64,000 nt of DNA from Paramyrothecium sp. XJ0827 (GCA_020881915.1 JAJFPB010000004.1:5332001-5396000), one strand, 5' to 3'. Positions 12,244 to 23,071 are shown, counted from the stretch's first letter. The notes: a model not told the origin generated them from the sequence alone. Translations and numbers: made by a program.

Positions 12244-14149
12244 ATGACATCTCACAGATCCCGTAATGGCCAAGCTGATGGCTCCAGTGATGGCTCCGGT
12301 ATACTCAACGAGACATCCCCTCTACTGGACAACCAGGAGCCTTTGGCAGACAGTCCCGAACGACCCGGAGGTGAACATGGGGCTGGAAAACAGAAAGTGA
12401 ACATGGCAGTTGTCATACCAGCCGTTGGCACTGGTGTAAGTATATTCGCACCCGACGGCTCCTCGTTGAAGAAAAAACAGCTGGCTTAGAACACGGCTTT
12501 TAGATGTTCATTGTGGCAATTGATCAGCTTTTGACAATGACGACATATGCCAAGATTGGGAGCGAGCTCAATGCACTCAACAACACCAGCTGGATCGCTA
12601 CAGCGTAAGTACCGTACAGGCCTCTTATCCTAACCTTGAATTCCAATTGCAAAAGGCAAAGTGCTAAGGGAATGAAGATACTTTCTCACCCTCACGATCT
12701 TTCAACCTCTCTATGGCCGCCTCAGTGACATTTTTGGCCGTAAGGAGTGTCTTCTCTTTGCGTATTCCATCTTCGGCATCGGCTGTCTTGGCTGTGGACT
12801 GGCCCAAGACATTCTCCAACTATGTCTAGCAAGAGCAGTCGCCGGGGTCGGCGGTGGAGGCGTCAACGCGGTGACCACGATTCTTCTAAGCGACCTTGTG
12901 CCTCTCCGAGAGAGGGGCGTCTACCAGGGTTACCTCAATCTCATCTGGGCATCTGGAATGTCCCTAGGAGCGCCGCTGGGCGGGTTTCTGGCCGATTCGA
13001 TAGGCTGGCGATGGTACGTGCCCTTGCAAGAATATGTTTGCCCGTTAGTTGCTTACACAAGTCCAATGACATGTACAGGTCTTTTCTGGGCCAAGCACCG
13101 CTATGTGCCGTGGCGTTCATTACAGTATTCGTCTTCCTTCATCTGCCCAGACGGCCGCACTCGCACTGGCTGCAAAAGGTTAGTCAGGTTGACTTCTTGG
13201 GCGCTTTCGCCTTGGCTCTCGCAGTCACGACGCTCCTTCTGGGCCTGGACTACGGTTCGAACAAAGGCTGGTCAGATCCCGCCACCATTATCACACTGTC
13301 TCTAGCTCCTGTCTTCTCGGCCGCCTTCCTGTACATCGAGAAGAAGATCGCGACGAATCCCTTTGCCCCCGGCCATGTCATTTTTGACCGCAACCTATTC
13401 GCCTGCTATCTTGCCAAGTATTTCGCTATGGCTGGTCAAATGGCTGTTTTCTTCCTCTGTCCATTCTTTTTCCAGGCTGTACAGGAACTCAGCGCCACTA
13501 CCAGTGGAACCCTCATGATTCCTGGAACGATGTCTGTTGTCATTGCTTCCCTGGGAGGAGGTTGGGTGATAAGGAAATCCGGTCGATTCTACCGCATTAC
13601 TCTCGCCAGTTTCGGACTCATGTTGCTGGCAGTCATTCCTCTGGTCCTCTCTATCTGGGCGAAGTGGACGTATGTCACCGTAGTCGGTCTTGCTCTCCTA
13701 GCAGCCGGATGTGGCAGTGGTATGCAATTCAACTTTACTCACGGGGCAACCCTGTTCTAATGATTCTTGCTCTTCTCTTTTTAGGTATAACAACAACTCT
13801 TGTAGCACTTTTGGCAAATTCGGCCACCGAGGATTCAGCAGTGGTCATTGCATGCTCGTACCTCTTTCGCTCCTTGGGTTCAAGTATGGGCATCAGCATT
13901 GCGTCTGCAGTCCTTCAGCAAGTTCTTCGTGCCCAATTGAAGCTCCGCTTGGATGGTAAGGATGCCGCTGACATCGCCGAACATGCACGCCAAAGCTTGG
14001 AGTTCCTTCATGAGCTTCCTGCGACGGTTGCCGACCAGGTTCGTCTCAGCTATCAGATCGCTATTCTGTATACCTTTATTCCTACAGCCCTCTTCCTTCT
14101 AGGAGGGGTTGCATCTGCGTTGAAGGTGAAGGAAATGTCTCTGAAATAA
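12244..14149 (+). CDS. MFS transporter, DHA2/Vba-type (vacuolar basic amino acid or drug)
   Basis: Five exons (12244-12435, 12504-12604, 12678-13013, 13079-13719, 13785-14149) give 544 aa with a clean frame. A hydrophilic N terminus has an acidic-dileucine-like ETSPLL motif, common in vacuolar membrane proteins. Motif A is present as GRLSDIFGRKECL, followed by the family C-type signature GVGGGGVNAVTTILLSDLVPLRERG and WR(W). The late segment DSAVVIACSYLFRSLGSSMGISIASAVLQQ is typical of Vba/Fnx1-like 14-TM members. Known relatives load basic amino acids into the vacuole or export drugs by proton antiport. It is divergent from a Cps1-like peptidase, so amino-acid handling is a reasonable inference. 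Confidence 0.88.
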
Positions 14150-14611
14150 AGGGGGATACACTTTCGCGCACATATGTGTATCTGCACGCCCGCATACACA
14201 GTCATGTGGCTGTACTACCCATGCAGTGCAAGCTGTTTAGAGAAGACACTAAGCGCGTAACTGGCTGGCTGATGTATCTTCAAAATTGACAAAGAGGGTC
14301 GGTACGCTATTGCCAGGTACCAGGCCAATAGCCGATCACCGGGCCTGCCTACTGGTAGTATGCTGGTGTTGGTGGGTCAGGAGTTCTAAATGTTTAGTCG
14401 AAGCAGCAAATGGATTGATCGTCTTAGAATTACATTATAGCAAAAGACCTGGTTGAGCCAACAGGAGAGCAAGACTTTCGGTTGTACGACACATCGAGAT
14501 GCAAAATCAGATATCAATGATAAAGTAAAAACTGAAATTAGTCTTACTGAAGTAAAAGCTATATATACCTTCAAAGAAAAGCAAGTTCAATAATGTTATT
14601 TCATAAGCGTT
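14150..14611. other. Intergenic between convergent genes
   Basis: These 462 bp hold the 3' ends of the MFS gene and the S9 peptidase gene. Nothing else is recognised. Confidence 0.4.
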
Positions 14612-16915
14612 CTATTTAAGCATCTTACGCACGAAAAAGTCGAACTGCCTCCGCTGCACATAGTCAATTGGCTCCGTCGAGCGGCCAACAGAATGTTCAG
14701 CCCCTGGGATGATAAGCAGCTCAAAGTCTTTGTTCTCCTTAACAAGCGCATCGACAACCTGCAAAGTCGAAGCCGGGTCTACGTTGGAGTCCTGCTCGCC
14801 ATTGATGAGTAGGATCTGGCCTTTGAGCTTCTCCGCGTGGTCGACGCCTGACGCGGCAGCGTAGCTCTCGTCGACAGGCCACCCGAGCCACTGCTCGTTC
14901 CAGCTGATCTTGTCCATGCGATTGTCATAGCAACCTGCGTAAGCGACGGCAAAGCGGTAAAAGTCGCCATGGAATAGCAGCGCGTTGAGGGAGCTCTGCC
15001 CACCCGCAGAGGCGCCGTAGATACCTACGCCGCCACTGAGGTCGTAGCTGGGGTCCTTAGCGGCGAGGGCGCGATGCCAAAGGATGCGGTCCGGGAAGCC
15101 CGAGTCGGCGAGGTCCTTCCAGGCGACGTCATGGAAGGCCTTGTTGCGGTTGGCGGTGCCCATGCCGTCCATCTGAACAACGATGAAGCCGAGGTCGGCC
15201 TGGGCTTGCATGCCAATTACCTTGTCTCCTCCTGAGTGATAACCGAATGGCCAGAAGGTTTTTGGGACGAAGCTGTCGTGCGGACCGGCGTAGATGTTCT
15301 CGATGACTGGGTACGTCCTGCTCGGGTCATAATCGTGAGGGCGCACTATTAGGCCCCAGATGTCGGTAGTATTATCACGCCCCTTGGCCACAAAGATCTC
15401 GGGAGACCGGAAGCCGACAGCGGACAGACGGGAGATGTCACCTGTCTCTAGAGTCTCTACCAGGGTGCCATCAGCACGATGCAGTTCCAAGATGGTGGGA
15501 AGATCAACACGGGAGTACGTGTCGACGTAGAGCGACAAATCTGGCGAGAAGACGACATCGTGAGAGGCATCGACTTCGGTGAGGCGGGTCATATCTGAGC
15601 CGTTGAAATTGACGCGGAAGACGTGCTTGAAGTAAGGATCCTTGCCCTTATCTGCATCTATGCCGTTGGCGGAGAACCAGATGAGGCGCTTCTCGTCGTC
15701 GACTCTGAGCACGTCGCGCACCAGCCAGTCGCCCTTGGTGATCTGCTTGATCGTCCCATTGGGGGTGCTGATAAGATACAGGTGGCGCCAGCCATCGCGC
15801 TCCGAGATCCAGAGCATCTCCCTGCTGCCGTCGCCAACGTCGTAGCGATAACGACGGTCAGCGTAGACAAACGTGTCGGCCTCCTCTGTCACAATCGCCC
15901 TGGGTGTGCCAGTCCTGCTGTTCACAGCAATCACACGCGCCTGGGAGTGGCCACGCCGCTGGTAATCAAAGACGAACTCGGAACTGTCGCGGCGCCAGAC
16001 GGGCCTCGAGAGCTGCCACGGTGTGGGAAACAGCGCGGCGTCAATTTCGATGCTCTCAACCGCATCCACGTGGAACAGCACAGGCTGTTCCTGATCGATG
16101 TCGTCGCCCGGCTTAGGATAGAGCTGAGTGTGCACTATGGGCTGCTTCTGCGAAGTTGGTGCTGCTTCGACGCGGACGACTTCCCGAGCGAAGCCAGGTC
16201 TGACGCGATAAGCCACGAGCTTGGTCGAGTCAGGTGACCAGACAATCGTCTCAGGGTCGTAAAAGTCATCCGCGGTGCCGTCCCGGCTGAGTGGTGTGGC
16301 TGTGTCATTGCTGCCAGCGGCTCTCAGTACGACGTTGTCCTCCACGACAAAGGCTTCCCAAACGCCGTCTGGGGAACGGCGTGGAGGGTTGTTGGCGGGC
16401 ACCCGGAGATCGCGCACGACGCCGAAGCCTCGAGGTCGGTTACCAGGTCGCGATGGCCTTTGGACGCACTCATACGCCTCTGCCCCTCCTCCCTCCCCAA
16501 TGGTACATGTCCAGCTTGAACCTTCGGCAGATACCACTATGGCACTGTCATCACTGTCGGAAGCATAAGCAAAGGTCTGGAACGGTAGCCTTGGTGCCTC
16601 GTAGGTGGTTCCAGTTGCCTTGCTAAGGGCGCTGGCGAGCTTGGCAGCGTCAAAGGGATCGCGGCGACGGAGAGAACAGGAGTAGACCTCAACGAAGGCG
16701 AAGCCGTCCTCGACAGTCTTGCGATAGTGGAAGCGAGTGCCGCCGTGCGACCATTGGGCTGGGTCAGCAATGTCGCGGGTCAGGAACATCCAGTCGGCGC
16801 GCAATGAGACGGACCTGTCGAGGTCGGGTTTTGCGGCTGATACTGTTACCGCCAGCGCGGCAGTTATGAGAAGCGCAGCTTCTTTAAGAGCCGACAGGAT
16901 GTTAACACGAACCAT
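14612..16915 (-). CDS. Secreted S9 family serine peptidase (DPP IV-like)
   Basis: One exon, 767 aa. An N-terminal signal peptide (hydrophobic core ending AVTVSAAKP) is followed by a beta-propeller with blades such as DDFYDPETIVWSPDSTKLVAYRV and MLWISERDGWRHLYLI. The C-terminal alpha/beta hydrolase domain has the nucleophile in GASAGG (Ser636), the acid in NGEQDSNVD (Asp709) and the His in GAEHSVG (His741). These match the S9 catalytic triad. Classical DPP IV has GWSYGG at the nucleophile and a Glu-Glu motif in the propeller for binding the free N terminus. Neither is visible here, so Xaa-Pro dipeptide release should not be assumed. The length fits the S9B/C group. The gene is GC-rich compared with its flanks. 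Confidence 0.88.
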   Translation of the reverse strand: MVRVNILSALKEAALLITAALAVTVSAAKPDLDRSVSLRADWMFLTRDIADPAQWSHGGTRFHYRKTVEDGFAFVEVYSCSLRRRDPFDAAKLASALSKATGTTYEAPRLPFQTFAYASDSDDSAIVVSAEGSSWTCTIGEGGGAEAYECVQRPSRPGNRPRGFGVVRDLRVPANNPPRRSPDGVWEAFVVEDNVVLRAAGSNDTATPLSRDGTADDFYDPETIVWSPDSTKLVAYRVRPGFAREVVRVEAAPTSQKQPIVHTQLYPKPGDDIDQEQPVLFHVDAVESIEIDAALFPTPWQLSRPVWRRDSSEFVFDYQRRGHSQARVIAVNSRTGTPRAIVTEEADTFVYADRRYRYDVGDGSREMLWISERDGWRHLYLISTPNGTIKQITKGDWLVRDVLRVDDEKRLIWFSANGIDADKGKDPYFKHVFRVNFNGSDMTRLTEVDASHDVVFSPDLSLYVDTYSRVDLPTILELHRADGTLVETLETGDISRLSAVGFRSPEIFVAKGRDNTTDIWGLIVRPHDYDPSRTYPVIENIYAGPHDSFVPKTFWPFGYHSGGDKVIGMQAQADLGFIVVQMDGMGTANRNKAFHDVAWKDLADSGFPDRILWHRALAAKDPSYDLSGGVGIYGASAGGQSSLNALLFHGDFYRFAVAYAGCYDNRMDKISWNEQWLGWPVDESYAAASGVDHAEKLKGQILLINGEQDSNVDPASTLQVVDALVKENKDFELLIIPGAEHSVGRSTEPIDYVQRRQFDFFVRKMLK

Positions 16916-18373
16916 GGCTATGATATTGTGAATCCAACCAACGTCATGTAAATTTGGTAATTGATTTGCAGTCCTGGCAGCGTTGGAGGCGGGTATCGAG
17001 TTCTTATCTACGGCATAATAGCTCTGTAGTCCTGGTAGGATTCCTCCTCATTGCCCCACTCCACTGCAGCAATCGAAGATCCTCCGATAAGCAATCACCT
17101 GTCGGTGGAATGTTACAACGAGTCAATGGATAAGTCAATGGATAATGCGTGGATACCTTAAGTATCCACAGTAAACGGGAAAAGTCGGTTAACGCAATCC
17201 TGCGCTGAAGAGACATCTATCGGAGACGTCATAGATGGTCCGCTCCTCGTAGAATCTGATTCGGGTACCCCAGTCGGTGTAATTCGTGAAGAAAAACCCA
17301 TGTTTAGTCTTTTTAGATAATCCAGTTTCCTCGGCCTCTGGGATATACTTAAACTTCTAAAGCTCAATACTAATAATCCCTAAATTGACTAATTTATTTC
17401 TTATATTATATTAATATACTTTAAACTTAATTCTAATTTTATTCATTTATTTTAGAAATTAATATATTTTTAACAGAAACTTAAGTTACATCTATAAGTT
17501 ATATATAATAAGGCTAGTGTTAAATAGCCTTGCGATTAAGACATAGCAGCGGATTATTTTATATATAAATACATTAAGAGATCAGCCAAAAGTTACTTCT
17601 TATGTTCTACTTAAACTCCGCCTTCCTTGTCGATTCGGATTATGCCAATTGGCTCCCTTTTACGAACACCAAACTCCCACTAGGACGACCACGCGCTATA
17701 GATTCAAAGCCAAAGGTCGACTGGGTTCAATAGTGGACTCCGCCATTGGAGAACAACGACGTAGAATGTGCTCGGATGAAGAGTGAGCGCGAAGATTGAA
17801 CAAGCCAGCATGCAGTTGTCGTAGTCGAGTTGAGGAGGAACATTATATAGGGTAGTGTTCTACTGCATTCCCTTAGGACTCGATTTCGGAGCCTTCATTA
17901 TCATATCTGGAACTAGTCAGATCCAACTCTGCACTGTCAAACACAAAAATCATGGGAGGCAAGTATTGGAGATGCATGTAACCCTACATTTTAATACAAC
18001 ATCGGTTATAAAGCTATCGGGGAGTCGGCCTTGCCATCGATTAGCCTAAACCCTGATTTGGCATTTCAGCGCTGACAGGAACGCCACAGCTGAGCGGAAT
18101 GGTTTCCTGCTTCCGCCCTCGGGGGGGGGTTCATGCGGCTCTTCGAAATCCCCCTAGGTATATCAAGCTGCCACCGCTTTTAGCCACGTCTGGCTTCAGA
18201 GTTCTAGCATTGCAGATAAAGCATGAATACATGCATCTGGGGTTTGCTTGCTCCATAAGAACTATGAAAAGCTAGAGGTTCTTCTATTCATAGTTGGTTC
18301 TTGGCCTATTGACACGCAAATATTTCGCTTCAGTCGTTGATCTTTATGCCGCACGTCCGGAGACGATTTCGAC
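16916..18373. other. Gene-free interval with an AT-rich decayed core
   Basis: This 1.46-kb stretch has no credible gene. Its middle (about 17370-17590) is very AT-rich and is listed separately. A run of ten G lies near 18120. The last few hundred bases precede the NACHT-propeller gene and probably hold its promoter. Confidence 0.45.
17370..17590. repeat. AT-rich island, probable RIP-degraded relic
   Basis: These roughly 220 bp are dominated by A and T, with many TA steps and almost no CA, TG or CG. This is the footprint expected after repeat-induced point mutation of a repeated element. No open frame or terminal repeat survives, so the element type is unknown. Confidence 0.4.
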
Positions 18374-20316
18374 ATGTCCACGCACGGGGCAGAGCATGTA
18401 CCAGCGCCAGGGGTGAGACTTCCAGAAGAGGCCGCGCCTGGAACGTGTTCATGGCTTTATTCGATTGACGAGATTTGGGAATGGACGTTTGAACCTGTCG
18501 GTATTTTATTCCTGGAAGGAGCTCCGGGGGCCGGAAAATCCGTCATTGCTCGATTTCTAGCCGAAGATGCCGATAATACAACATCAGTTGCTGTTCAGTA
18601 CCTGGGCCACATCGACTATTCCGACGGCAAACAAAACAAAATTGCCCCGCAACTGGATGCTGCACTCGAGACACTCAGAGCCATGGATCCTGATGCAGTT
18701 CATATCTGCGTTTTAGATGGCGTAGAGCACTGTGACGGCGACCAGCTGATTGGGTTTGTCGAAAAAGCCGTTTCAATCCACAAAAAGGGCGTTAGTCTCT
18801 TTATGACCTCTACGCCAGGCGGATATGAAGGTTTTAAGAAGCACTTTGACGACCATGCACATGAAGATCGGTTTAAAAAGGTCAAACTCATGGACTTTCC
18901 CCTCCGCTGCGACGAAGGCGAAGTTGCAGTGGGATTGGCTCAAGACTTCCGAACTTATATCTCTGGGGGTTTTGAGAAATTCGACATGCTCGGAGACTAT
19001 AATAAGATACGCCATGCTCTGCAGCTTGAGTTTAGGACCGAGAAACCGTACCTTTGGGCGGCCGCTATTCTCGATGCATTGAAGACTCTCTCTCAGAATT
19101 GCAGATGCCATCTTATGATCAACGACCTGGCCCTTGCAATGTGTGACTCTTTCCAAAGTCGACTCAGGTTTTTCAAAGGGCTCCTTGGAATTGCAAACGG
19201 AACAAAGTTCAGAGACCACACCAGAGCTGGTAAACCATCTTCATACGGAACTGTAACTAAGCTTCTCGCTATTCACCTTAAGACCATCGTGGAAACTCGT
19301 CCGCTTGGTAAGTTATACTGTTATTCTGCGAGCAAATAACTTTGCAATATTGATACGCTTCAGGTATGGGATTCAGATGCACATCAAAGGGGATTCAAAA
19401 TATCCCAGATGCCTACAGTGACGATGGACCATGTTTGGCTGTCTGTGCAAAAAGGATCTACGCAGTATGGAGTGGTTGGCACAAAGAGGAAACACTTTGG
19501 TGGTCCTGCTATGATCCAATCGCCTCCAATTGGTCTCCCCCGAAAGAGATTCATGAGGCTGCAAAGACAACTGGCAGGCCCTCGATCGCCAACGTTGGTG
19601 ACGGCCGGCTCATTGCGATGTGGAAAGGGCCAAGCGGCGACTCGCAGAGTCTTTACTACTCCCTCTTCGACTGCACAAAATCCCTGAGAGATGGGAAGGA
19701 GTGGGAAATTCCTACGCGTACAGAATTCGGAAGTATGGCCGGCCCTGCTCTGACAGCTATGAGCGATGGTAGTGTCTGCGCTGTGTGGAGAGGCACACAA
19801 AATGATTCGCAACTGTGGTACTCCAGGTATGCTGAAAATCGACCAATGGATTCACGCTGGGTTGACCAGAAACCCCTAATACTCAACTCCACAACGGAAA
19901 CTCGCCCAGCTTTATTTTCCTTCGATGAGCAGTTGTACCTCGCCTGGACATCTTCTGCACCAGGTTCGAACGAAAAGATCTATGCTTTGTCATTAAGTCC
20001 AAGAATGAAGATTTGGGATAGGCCCTTCTTGATTGAGCCAGAATGCCATACCAGCGCGGCCCCTACATTGGGAAAACTTGAAGATAGAGTGTATGTTGCT
20101 TGGAGAGGGAGGGGGGATGATAGAGGCATCTGGATCAAGCCTTGTGTTCGCCCAGGAGAACCTAGCCATATGGAGCACGCTCAGAGATTGGACGGGCCAA
20201 CAAGCTCTACACCAGCGATGGTAGAATGGTCGGGTAAGCTGGCTATGGCTTGGAAAGGAGACGACAGTTTGCTGCATTGGGGCCTATTTGAATTAACTAA
20301 TACATTAAAGGAGTGA
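18374..20316 (+). CDS. STAND/NACHT-like NTPase fused to a beta-propeller (compact NLR-like protein)
   Basis: Two exons (18374-19307 and 19364-20316; intron 56 bp, gtaagt...cttcag) give 628 aa. Residues 20-30 carry the GTCSWL box that precedes NACHT domains in fungal NLR-type proteins. The Walker A motif GAPGAGKS is at 49-56, Walker B is ICVLD (111-115), and a sensor-like FMTSTP is near 143-148. The Walker A to B spacing is short for a NACHT domain, and a helical stretch follows to about 310. From about 312 to the end there are five or six repeats of the form xPALxxxxDxxxxAWxGxxxDxxLWYSxFD (AVWSGWHKEETLWWS, AMWKGPSGDSQSLYYS, AVWRGTQNDSQLWYS, VAWRGRGDDRGIWIK, MAWKGDDSLLHWG). They resemble BNR/lectin-like propeller blades. 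By analogy with fungal STAND proteins the propeller may sense a ligand, probably glycan or protein, and the NTPase may switch state. No effector domain is visible at the N terminus. Confidence 0.8.
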
Positions 20317-21040
20317 ATATTGCCAAGTACAGGCGACATATTTGGCCTCATATGATCACTTCGGGCTTTAGGAACTTGGTAAAATCTTGAGTGGTTCAAA
20401 TATGCGCTGCCAAATCAGACGGACCAGGTCTGGCTAACTATAGCATCGATATGCCAAAAGATTTGATGTTATTTTAGAGTCAAGATGACATGTTTGGTAT
20501 GACAGACAACTGCATTTCTGCAAACTATGAAGCCGGCTCTTGGAACACCAAAAACTTGTGGTGATCAGTGTGATTACTCTGCACCGGGAGCCGACTGATG
20601 GTGATGCTGAGAATATTATCCAAGGCTGCTTTTGCAAGCTTCTCATGTGCCGGCGATACTGTTGCATTGGCAATATGCAGTCAGCAATCACCCTTAATAG
20701 CGCCCCGCTCGAGCATGCCTACCGATATGGGTGCGGCCTAGATGCACTGTCCGCCTTGCCGGCTGGCTTTGCAAGCTTCTCATGTGCCGGCGGTACTATT
20801 GAATTGGCAATATGCAGTCAGCAATCGCCCGTCATAGCGCCCCGCTCGAGCTTGCCTACCGGTATGGGTGCGGCTTAAATGCACTGTCCGCCTTGCCGGC
20901 TGCTGTTAAGATCTTGTCTCTTTCACATACAAGATAGCGGAGTAACCTGGCCAACGCGGTATGAGTCCATTCTGAAACCGCTTGGACGTTCCACCAATAG
21001 TTCCTGTACTACTCTATCCTGACTACATCTTTTGCTCATT
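20317..21040. other. Intergenic between the NLR-like gene and the one-exon membrane protein
   Basis: This interval contains the 137-bp tandem duplication (20631-20904) and the upstream flank of the next gene. No coding potential was accepted. Confidence 0.45.
20631..20904. repeat. 137-bp direct tandem duplication, two copies
   Basis: Copy 1 (20631-20767) and copy 2 (20768-20904) both start tttgcaagcttctcatgtgc and end in the same tccgccttgccggctg block. They differ at roughly ten positions, mostly A/G or C/T, so the duplication is not recent. The unit contains no ORF that continues across both copies. Confidence 0.85.
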
Positions 21041-23071
21041 ATGGAAGACTGTCTGAACTCATACAATGCCACTGAGTGCTTAATACACTCGGTAGTTGAG
21101 GGGTTTGAGCGTGTCTTAGCAGCAGTCGATGGCCCCGATACATTGGATGTTCTTGGCGTCCTTGCCACGGTTGTCATTGGGGTTATCGCAATCATTTTCG
21201 CGATTGCCACATTTGTCCAAGCTGCTGTGGGCGAAAGCCAACGCAAATGTTCCAAATCGGCGATTGGCACGTGGGCTAACAACAGCAAGACACATATCAA
21301 CTGGTGGGAGCTTCGCTTGGACGTAGTTGCTTACACTCCAGTCATTACGTCTTCGTCCATCCAATATATTCTATCGAGTGGTTCTAAAAACGAAGGTTGG
21401 GGTGCCTACAGTGATGCCACTGCATTTCAGACAACACAAGCATCTTGGCTCAGTCTCCTGAATTCCATCGGCATGCACGGCTTGATCCGGGAGGAAATTC
21501 AGCGCACAAATTACATGAAACCTACACGGGTGAACTACTTACCCTCGACGGTCCAGAACGTACCATCGTACATGGACATAGACGCCATAGTAGCATTTGC
21601 CGCCGCTGCAGGATGCGTGTCCATAACTATCGACCCCGAATCAAGATATCCACTCATAACGGGGCCAAACATTCAGGTGCACTTTCGCCGCGATGAGTTT
21701 CTAGGCATTGTTGCCACTTACCAGCATTTCGAGGCGGGCTCATCCGCCTCCAACGCTCAAGGGTTGTCGACGATGAGTGATCGTGGCCGCATACAATGGC
21801 TAGAATCCAATTTCAGGATCCGTGGCGGTTTCAGGCTGAAGTATCTCCCAATTGAGAGATGTGATTCTCTGGAAGACTTTGAAGCCAAAATTCCAGCCTG
21901 TTCTGATAACAATACGAAGGAGTACCCATCAGAGAACCTATCGCTGTGTCAGTGTCTTAACCTTCTTGAGCATTTGAAGGGGCGAATCAGTTCTTACTGG
22001 ATATTATGTGCCAAACCTATAGAACGGAGAGACGTCTTTCCCACAGAGAAGGCCGAGGTAGCTCGAATCTTAGGAAGTATGATCGTGCAAGGGTCTTTTT
22101 GGCCGAGAGATAACACAGACAAAGTTATTACCAAGACGCTTGGACAGGGATGGAAAAGCATCTGGGACGGAGATGTAGTTTGGGAAGATTCCCATATTAC
22201 ACCACAAGATCAAGCTGGGCCTCCCTCTTCTACATGTACGGTTGAAGACACGTTTCCAGGTTCATCAAAAACCTCTTACTGGAGCAAGTCAGGAAAGGAG
22301 TCTTCAAAAGGCTCTGCGTCAGAACGAACACAGCTGCCCCAACAGCATCATCACCAAGAACTCGAATTTGATTCTTGGCAGTTATTATCCCTTTGCCTTC
22401 GTTTTGCCAAGGACATCAGCTCGGCAAAGCAGGAAACTAAGCGTCTGCCTCGCTGTCGAAGAACTGAGCTTCACATCGCCATGAAAAATGAGATTGATAT
22501 GGTTGACGCCACAATGCAAAACGGGGGAGGTGATGGAAGCCACGACAACTACCATTGCGCTCTTGCCACAGTCTTCATTAAGTCAGCTACCATGCTGCGA
22601 CTGCAACAATGCGCAGCCCATGAGTACTTGGCCAAGAATATCAATACGACACCTTCTATGAACTTTTTCACTGAAGTTGTCGGTACAGAAACTGGTGCTG
22701 ACGCTCGGAGCATGCTGAGAATGATGCAAGCAATTCGAGCTAACGAGTCTGGATCTCTTATAGAGCTTTATCAGTTCTTTGCCGCCATGCTTGATAGTTC
22801 CCCGGGGATAGAGGTCGTCGCACTGGTGGACGCTTTAACCACTGAAACATTATGCTGCTCAGCATCTGATGCGATTGTGCAAGAAATACCAAAAAAGGGA
22901 ACAATATGTTCCCCTATTGACTTGCTCACAGAAGGGGATGATACTTTGCAAAATCTGCAAAACCTCTTCATATATAGATCGATGTTGTTTGGGATCATTT
23001 GCCTTACATCTCTAGATAACACTGCAGTCTTGGATCTGGAGATCGGTAATTCAGTAGTTCCGTTTGTCTAA
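21041..23071 (+). CDS. Uncharacterised fungal protein with one N-terminal membrane helix
   Basis: One exon, 676 aa, starting at MEDCLNSYNA. An earlier in-frame TTG is not a credible start. A single strong membrane helix (VLGVLATVVIGVIAIIFAIATFVQA, about residues 35-59) is followed by SAIGTWA..........W.E.R....AYTPVI. I have the impression of a large family of fungal proteins of unknown function with this pattern, but cannot name a domain. The rest is a soluble domain with scattered Cys and a Ser-rich linker (about 400-435). It lies 720 bp downstream of the NACHT-propeller gene in the same direction. No catalytic motif is recognised. Confidence 0.65.
   Translation: MEDCLNSYNATECLIHSVVEGFERVLAAVDGPDTLDVLGVLATVVIGVIAIIFAIATFVQAAVGESQRKCSKSAIGTWANNSKTHINWWELRLDVVAYTPVITSSSIQYILSSGSKNEGWGAYSDATAFQTTQASWLSLLNSIGMHGLIREEIQRTNYMKPTRVNYLPSTVQNVPSYMDIDAIVAFAAAAGCVSITIDPESRYPLITGPNIQVHFRRDEFLGIVATYQHFEAGSSASNAQGLSTMSDRGRIQWLESNFRIRGGFRLKYLPIERCDSLEDFEAKIPACSDNNTKEYPSENLSLCQCLNLLEHLKGRISSYWILCAKPIERRDVFPTEKAEVARILGSMIVQGSFWPRDNTDKVITKTLGQGWKSIWDGDVVWEDSHITPQDQAGPPSSTCTVEDTFPGSSKTSYWSKSGKESSKGSASERTQLPQQHHHQELEFDSWQLLSLCLRFAKDISSAKQETKRLPRCRRTELHIAMKNEIDMVDATMQNGGGDGSHDNYHCALATVFIKSATMLRLQQCAAHEYLAKNINTTPSMNFFTEVVGTETGADARSMLRMMQAIRANESGSLIELYQFFAAMLDSSPGIEVVALVDALTTETLCCSASDAIVQEIPKKGTICSPIDLLTEGDDTLQNLQNLFIYRSMLFGIICLTSLDNTAVLDLEIGNSVVPFV

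Noticed and set aside
15623..16237. 204-codon plus-strand ORF antisense to the S9 peptidase gene
   Set aside because: Shadow ORF in a GC-rich coding region with no recognisable domain.
18110..18130. Poly-G run near 18120 as a structural signal
   Set aside because: It is an isolated homopolymer with no partner tracts, so no G-quadruplex or regulatory role can be argued.
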